Assembly: GCF_001586275.1 (NCBI RefSeq)
Contig: NZ_CP014545.1
Location: forward strand, 2,320,501-2,384,500
From: Sphingorhabdus sp. M41
Lineage (GTDB): Bacteria > Pseudomonadota > Alphaproteobacteria > Sphingomonadales > Sphingomonadaceae
Length of the DNA: 64,000 bases
Reading direction: 5' to 3'
Of the stretch, positions 60,283 to 64,000 are shown one piece after another. A program made the translations under genes and the position numbers. The stretch's first letter is position 1. Every line of letters starts with the position of its first letter. A model generated the notes under the pieces. The model was not told the origin of the DNA. It saw only the letters and a program-made list of their open reading frames with translations, and searched no databases.

Positions 60283-60348
60283 ATGTTGCTCGCCGCCAAT
60301 TCCGTTGGCGGTGAACCTGTCAAACCACGGCTGTCAGCGGAGCAACAT
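60283..60348. repeat. Nested inverted repeat between ABC and nadB genes
   Basis: ATGTTGCTC (60283-60291) pairs with GAGCAACAT (60340-60348), with an inner hairpin CCGCCAA/TTGGCGG (60294-60312). The trailing bases TTCGACACGCTCAGGACAAA also look repeat-like. It may end transcription of the ABC gene; no T-run is present. Confidence 0.5.
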
Positions 60349-60383
60349 CCTTCGACACGCTCAGGACAAACGGAATTTATCAA

Positions 60384-61976
60384 TTGAACCATGACGTCAT
60401 CATTGTCGGATCCGGCGCGGCCGGACTGAGCGCAGCAATCACCCTGGCCCGTACCCACAAGGTACTGGTGCTGGCCAAGGGCGAACTGACCGGCGGCTCC
60501 ACCGCATGGGCGCAAGGCGGGATCGCCGCCGTGCTCGATGCCGGTGACACGTTCGACAATCATATCAACGACACGATGGTCGCTGGGGCGGGCCTCAACC
60601 GCCGCGAAACCGTCGAATTTGTCGTGGAAAACGCACCAGCCGCGATTGAACGGCTGGAGGATATGGGCGTACCCTTCAACAAGGAGGCGGAAGTTCTGCA
60701 CCTCACCCGCGAGGGTGGACATAGTCACCGGCGCATCGTCCATGTCGATGATGCCACCGGCTGGGCGGTGCAAGAGGCGTTGCAGAATACTGCTGCGGCT
60801 CATCCGAATATCACGCTCAGACCGCATATGGTGGCGATCGACCTGATCGTAGACCGCCATGCGGAAACCCCGACGGGGGCAAAGAATGTCTGGGGTGTCT
60901 ACGCGCTCAACAATGCAAATGGCCGTGTCGAGACCCTGACTTCGCGCGCGACGATCATGGCCAGCGGCGGCGCTGGCCGGACCTATCTGTTCTCGACCGC
61001 CCCCCGCGGCGCGACCGGCGACGGCATCGCCATGGCCTGGCGCGCCGGCGCACGGGTTTCCAATATGGAGATGATGCAGTTCCACCCGACCTGCCTTTAC
61101 AATCTCGAGGTCAAGAATTTCCTGATCACCGAAGCGGTGCGCGGCGAAGGCGGGCATCTGAAACTGCCAGCCGATGCAGGCGACGAGGCAGGCGAGCGCT
61201 ATATGCAGCGCTTTGATCCGGAACGGATGGAACTGGCCCCGCGCGATATTGTCGCGCGCGCCAATGACCACGAGATCAAGCGGCTCGGGCTGGACTATGT
61301 CGATCTCGACATCTCGCACCGCGATCCGGAATTTGTGAAAGCCCATTTCCCGAATATTTATGAAAAGCTGATCGGACTGGGCATCGACATGACCAAGGGA
61401 CCGATCCCGGTGGTGCCGGCGCAGCATTATACCTGCGGCGGAATCCTGATCGATCTCGCGGGTCGCACCGACCTGCCCGGTCTCTATGCGGCGGGTGAAG
61501 CGAGCGAGAGCGGCTTGCACGGTGCCAACCGGCTGGCCTCCAACAGCCTGCTCGAATGTTTCGTCTTCGGCGATGCCGCCGCCCGGGATATTTCCGAACA
61601 TTGGGAAGACATGCCCGAGCCGCCTGCGATCCGCCCCTGGGATGAAAGCCGCGTCACCGACAGCGACGAAGAAGTCGTCATCAAGCAGACCTGGACCGAA
61701 ATCCGCCGCTTCATGTGGAATTATGTCGGCATCGTCCGCACCACCAAACGCCTCGAACGCGCCCAGCACCGGATCGACCTGCTGCGCGGAGAAGTGCAGG
61801 AATATTACGGCAATTTCCGCGTGACCCAGGATCTGATCGAACTGCGTAATCTGATCGAGGTCGCGGACCTGATCGTGAAGTCAGCGCTGGCGCGGAAGGA
61901 AAGCCGGGGACTGCATTATATTACCGATTATCCGGATTTGTTGGATGAGGCGGTGGATACGGTATTGGTGCCTTAA
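60384..61976 (+). CDS. nadB: L-aspartate oxidase
   Basis: 530-residue FAD enzyme oxidising aspartate to iminoaspartate, first step of NAD synthesis. Starts at TTG 60384 (NHDVIIVGSGAAGLSAAI); no in-frame ATG fits. FAD-linked region GELTGGSTAWAQGGIAAVLD, active-site motifs HTREGGHSHRRIVHVDDATG (LTREGGHS) and ASESGLHGANRLASNSLLEC, then the helical C-terminal domain. Related to succinate dehydrogenase flavoprotein but with NadB-specific C-terminus. NadA and NadC are not in the window. Confidence 0.95.
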   Translation: MNHDVIIVGSGAAGLSAAITLARTHKVLVLAKGELTGGSTAWAQGGIAAVLDAGDTFDNHINDTMVAGAGLNRRETVEFVVENAPAAIERLEDMGVPFNKEAEVLHLTREGGHSHRRIVHVDDATGWAVQEALQNTAAAHPNITLRPHMVAIDLIVDRHAETPTGAKNVWGVYALNNANGRVETLTSRATIMASGGAGRTYLFSTAPRGATGDGIAMAWRAGARVSNMEMMQFHPTCLYNLEVKNFLITEAVRGEGGHLKLPADAGDEAGERYMQRFDPERMELAPRDIVARANDHEIKRLGLDYVDLDISHRDPEFVKAHFPNIYEKLIGLGIDMTKGPIPVVPAQHYTCGGILIDLAGRTDLPGLYAAGEASESGLHGANRLASNSLLECFVFGDAAARDISEHWEDMPEPPAIRPWDESRVTDSDEEVVIKQTWTEIRRFMWNYVGIVRTTKRLERAQHRIDLLRGEVQEYYGNFRVTQDLIELRNLIEVADLIVKSALARKESRGLHYITDYPDLLDEAVDTVLVP

Positions 61977-61978
61977 TC

Positions 61979-62392
61979 ATGGGTACCGTTTCTGAAACGT
62001 CCGTAGGCCTCCGCTTTTTCGGAGATGATTTGAATCCGGATGAAATAACTATTAAGCTTGGGTGTGAAGCTACTATCGGAGTCCAGAAGGGTGGCACTTG
62101 GCTCACAGCAAAGGGAGCGACGAAGATTGCCAGAACCGGATCTTGGCGGAGGCACACACCTCGGCTTTCGCCAGGTGATTTAGACAGACAAATTGAATTA
62201 TTGCTGAGTCAAATGTCGGACGACCTCGGCATTTGGAACGATTTAACAAGTCGCTTTCAGGCTGACATCTTCACGGGACTGTTCCTCAAGGATCAAAATG
62301 AAGGTATCAGTTTAAGCCCTCTTACGCTGGTAGCCATAGGATCTCGCGGCCTAAAGCTAGATCTCGACATATATAGTTCCGAAAGGGAATAG
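61979..62392 (+). CDS. DUF4279 domain protein
   Basis: 137 residues beginning 2 nt after nadB. The DUF4279 pattern is clear: VGLRFFGDDLNPDEITIKLG, KGATKIARTGSW, and a C-terminal LTLVAIGSRGLKLDLDIY. No signal or membrane segment. Base composition is lower in GC than neighbours, suggesting later acquisition. DUF4279 genes are often found in toxin-immunity and defence surroundings, but no partner is here. Function unknown. Confidence 0.85.
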   Translation: MGTVSETSVGLRFFGDDLNPDEITIKLGCEATIGVQKGGTWLTAKGATKIARTGSWRRHTPRLSPGDLDRQIELLLSQMSDDLGIWNDLTSRFQADIFTGLFLKDQNEGISLSPLTLVAIGSRGLKLDLDIYSSERE

Positions 62393-62407
62393 TTGCTCTG
62401 GCGGGTA

Positions 62408-62503
62408 CAGAGCTCCGCATCAAGTGCGGAGCACAGCGTTTGTTCCAGCGACCGCTTGTGATAATGTGCTCCGCGCTTGACGCGGAGCCCTGCGGGCTAG
62501 GCG
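62408..62503. repeat. Direct repeat copy 1 flanking the GIY-YIG gene
   Basis: Two hairpin units: a 28-bp part (62408-62435) with GCTCCGCA/TGCGGAGC, and a 39-bp part (62465-62503) with GCTCCGCG/CGCGGAGC. Both parts recur without a mismatch at 62811-62838 and 62849-62887. The GIY-YIG stop codon lies inside the 39-bp part. Confidence 0.85.
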
Positions 62504-62787
62504 ATATCGTCGAATAGATCGCGCCACTCTGGATTTTGCTCTTCAATCAAAGCTATTTTCCATTCCCTGCGCCATTTCTTGAGTTTCCATTCTCTGGCTC
62601 TTGCTTCCTGGATATCATCATGGGCTTCAAACCAGACCAGCAAGGTACAGTCATGCTCCTTTGAATATCCCTCGATCAGCTTGGTGCGATGCTGATAGGC
62701 GCGCTGGACGAGATGGCTGGTGACGCCGAGATAGGTTTTTCCGCGTCGCCGGTTGGCCATGAGATAGACGTAGCCGGCTTTGGTCAT
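62497..62787 (-). CDS. GIY-YIG nuclease domain protein
   Basis: 96-residue single-domain endonuclease of the UvrC-like GIY-YIG superfamily. KAGYVYLMANRRRGKTYLGV provides the GIY (YVYL) and YIG (YLGV) strands; SHLVQRAYQHRTKLIEGYSK carries the Arg/His-containing helix, and ARAREWKLKKWRREWK the basic region with the family Glu. ATG 62787 (MTKAGYV) is preferred; the longer frame enters repeat DNA. It sits exactly between two direct repeats, and its stop is supplied by one of them. Small relatives are thought to be mobile or repair-linked; role unknown. Confidence 0.9.
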   Translation of the reverse strand: MTKAGYVYLMANRRRGKTYLGVTSHLVQRAYQHRTKLIEGYSKEHDCTLLVWFEAHDDIQEARAREWKLKKWRREWKIALIEEQNPEWRDLFDDIA

Positions 62788-62810
62788 GAAATTGCCATTT
62801 CGTTTGCCTC

Positions 62811-62887
62811 CAGAGCTCCGCATCAAGTGCGGAGCACAACTCCCTTCATGTGCTCCGCGCTTGACGCGGAGCCCTGCGGGCTAGGCG
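62811..62887. repeat. Direct repeat copy 2 flanking the GIY-YIG gene
   Basis: Second copy of the two-hairpin unit: 62811-62838 and 62849-62887 are identical to the parts at 62408-62435 and 62465-62503, but the spacer between hairpins is 10 nt instead of 29. It ends 10 nt before the acylase stop. Confidence 0.85.
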
Positions 62888-62897
62888 TGCCGGTCTG

Positions 62898-64000
62898 TCA
62901 GTTCATCCGCACAACCCGATCACTCGTCTTGTGCTTCTCCAGATCCGCCGGATCAAACCACACCGGCTTCAGCTTCTTGTCGACAAACAGCTGCATCTGG
63001 TCGGTATAATGCGGTGACCCCGGTCGCGTGGTTGCGGCGCCGAAAGGCTGGATCGAGCGGGAGTGGACCTTGCCGTCCTTCGCCCATTCCATGAACATGA
63101 TGAAACTGTCGCCGTGGCGCACCGATAGCCGCCCGTCCTCGTCGACATCCCAAAGGGTCGAAGCGCGGATCGTGTCATTGCCGCCATCGACCGGCAGATC
63201 GACCGTGCCCTGCCGCATCCGCAGCACATTCTTCATCGGCGGATCGATCTTGCCGAAATATTGGGTCAGATGGTCAACCGTTTCTTCCAGTATCTGCCGC
63301 GGATCGGGCATTTTGCCGCGGTTGTAATGCGACTTGTTCGCCGGACGCAGCACCATCAGGGCGAGCGCGTCTGCGGCGCCCTTGCCGTCGAGATTCCAGT
63401 CCCACTGGGCCAGCAATTGCTGCGCCTTCAGCAGTTTCGCGCTGTCCTTCAGGTTGAGTGCGGCAATCCTGTCGAGCCAGTTTTTCGCGTAACCCGCTTT
63501 CTCGTAGCCGGTGTCATATTTAACGGCCCACAATTCGGCATCGGTGATCTTGCCGTCGGCATTGGCCTTTTCCAGCAAGGCAATCGACCGGCGCGAGCGG
63601 TTGGTTTCGTCATTCTCAACGCCGAGCAGCGAAGAGAAATTGTCCGGCTTGAGCTCGTCGCCCGGCCCCGCTGCAATATAGGGCGTGTTGTTGGCATTCA
63701 TGACATAGCCGGAAGCCGGATTGACTAGCGCAGGCACGCGGGTGAACGGCAAGGTTCCTTGCCAGAGCGTATTGGACGTATCGCCGGGCAATATCGTGCG
63801 CCAGTCATAGCCCTCGGGCCGGTCGGGGAACATCGCGTTATAATACATTCCGATATTGCCCTTGGCGTCGGCATAGATGAAATTGGTTGCCGGAACCCCC
63901 TGCCCCGCCATCGCCGCCTGCCATTCGTCGAAACTGGTCGCCTTGTTGATCCGGTAATATTGGGTCAGCATGTCGAGCTCGTCGATACCGGCATAGCGAA
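62898..64000 (-). CDS. Penicillin acylase family enzyme, C-terminal part
   Basis: The frame is open past the right edge, so the N-terminal part with signal peptide, the alpha chain and the Ser nucleophile of the Ntn-hydrolase fold is missing. About 367 residues of the beta chain are visible: FIYADAKGNIGMYYNAMFPD (the conserved Asp-Asn/Gly region of acylases), ALVNPASGYVMNANNTPY, and the C-terminal DGRLSVRHGDSFIMFMEW. Family members hydrolyse amides such as acyl-homoserine lactones (quorum quenching) or beta-lactam side chains in the periplasm. Which substrate is used cannot be told. Ends 10 nt beyond the repeat copy. Confidence 0.9.
   Translation of the reverse strand, partial: RYAGIDELDMLTQYYRINKATSFDEWQAAMAGQGVPATNFIYADAKGNIGMYYNAMFPDRPEGYDWRTILPGDTSNTLWQGTLPFTRVPALVNPASGYVMNANNTPYIAAGPGDELKPDNFSSLLGVENDETNRSRRSIALLEKANADGKITDAELWAVKYDTGYEKAGYAKNWLDRIAALNLKDSAKLLKAQQLLAQWDWNLDGKGAADALALMVLRPANKSHYNRGKMPDPRQILEETVDHLTQYFGKIDPPMKNVLRMRQGTVDLPVDGGNDTIRASTLWDVDEDGRLSVRHGDSFIMFMEWAKDGKVHSRSIQPFGAATTRPGSPHYTDQMQLFVDKKLKPVWFDPADLEKHKTSDRVVRMN

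Noticed and set aside
60252-61769. 505-codon minus-strand frame opposite nadB
   Set aside because: Shadow of nadB, no ribosome site or motif.

Overview
The window reads as chromosomal DNA of a sphingomonad (Alphaproteobacteria, Sphingomonadales), roughly 58 % GC by eye. The evidence is the alphaproteobacterial gene families (DUF6481, DUF4402, DUF1294, Atm1-type exporter, NDUFS6-like zinc finger), a TonB-dependent receptor, and several structured intergenic repeats. A marine Sphingorhabdus/Parasphingorhabdus/Sphingopyxis-like genus is a guess only. No rRNA, tRNA, CRISPR array, phage or transposase gene was seen.

Layout. 1-8.6 kb: the 3' part of a giant secreted beta-strand-repeat adhesin. 8.6-14.4 kb: cysS, then a D-2-hydroxyacid dehydrogenase / ThDP enzyme / aldehyde dehydrogenase run. 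14.6-24.4 kb: four tightly packed genes forming a possible envelope electron-transfer module: a pentaheme-type cytochrome c, a double GlcG/HbpS lipoprotein, an outer-membrane beta-barrel protein, and a 1398-residue decaheme cytochrome fused to an LVIVD-like propeller. 24.5-30.4 kb: small membrane and envelope genes, a sigma-54-type promoter in front of twin 40-residue microproteins, a secreted nuclease, a DUF1294-excalibur fusion, DoxX, and a dense cluster of intergenic palindromic repeats. 30.4-35.3 kb (minus strand): nrdA, nrdB and an AT-rich P-loop ATPase starting 2 nt after nrdB, preceded by a promoter with paired NrdR-like boxes. 35.7-39.6 kb: small proteins and class I fumarase. 39.8-51.4 kb: TonB receptor, Atm1-type ABC exporter, RecQ, DUF442 phosphatase-like protein, sterol desaturase family, PAP2 phosphatase, GMC oxidoreductase, and an ALDH7-type dehydrogenase (minus). 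51.5-53.5 kb: amtB-glnK (minus) with a terminator, a near-consensus sigma-54 promoter and an NtrC-like palindrome. 53.5-59.2 kb (minus): patatin, DUF2007, PNPOx-like, CPBP, DUF924, TldD, zinc finger, and two DUF4402 surface proteins. 59.3-64 kb: orphan ABC ATPase, nadB, DUF4279, a GIY-YIG gene between direct repeats, and the C-terminal part of a penicillin-acylase-family enzyme.

Functional links. The cytochrome cluster is the strongest candidate for an undescribed system: gene order, overlaps and signal/lipobox/barrel features suggest one unit moving electrons or heme across the outer membrane. Two promoters with exact GG-N10-GC sigma-54 spacing (26.38 kb and 53.37 kb) suggest that RpoN is active in this organism. 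The nrd operon carries a compositionally foreign ATPase as a translationally coupled passenger. All functions are read from sequence by eye, without database searches.
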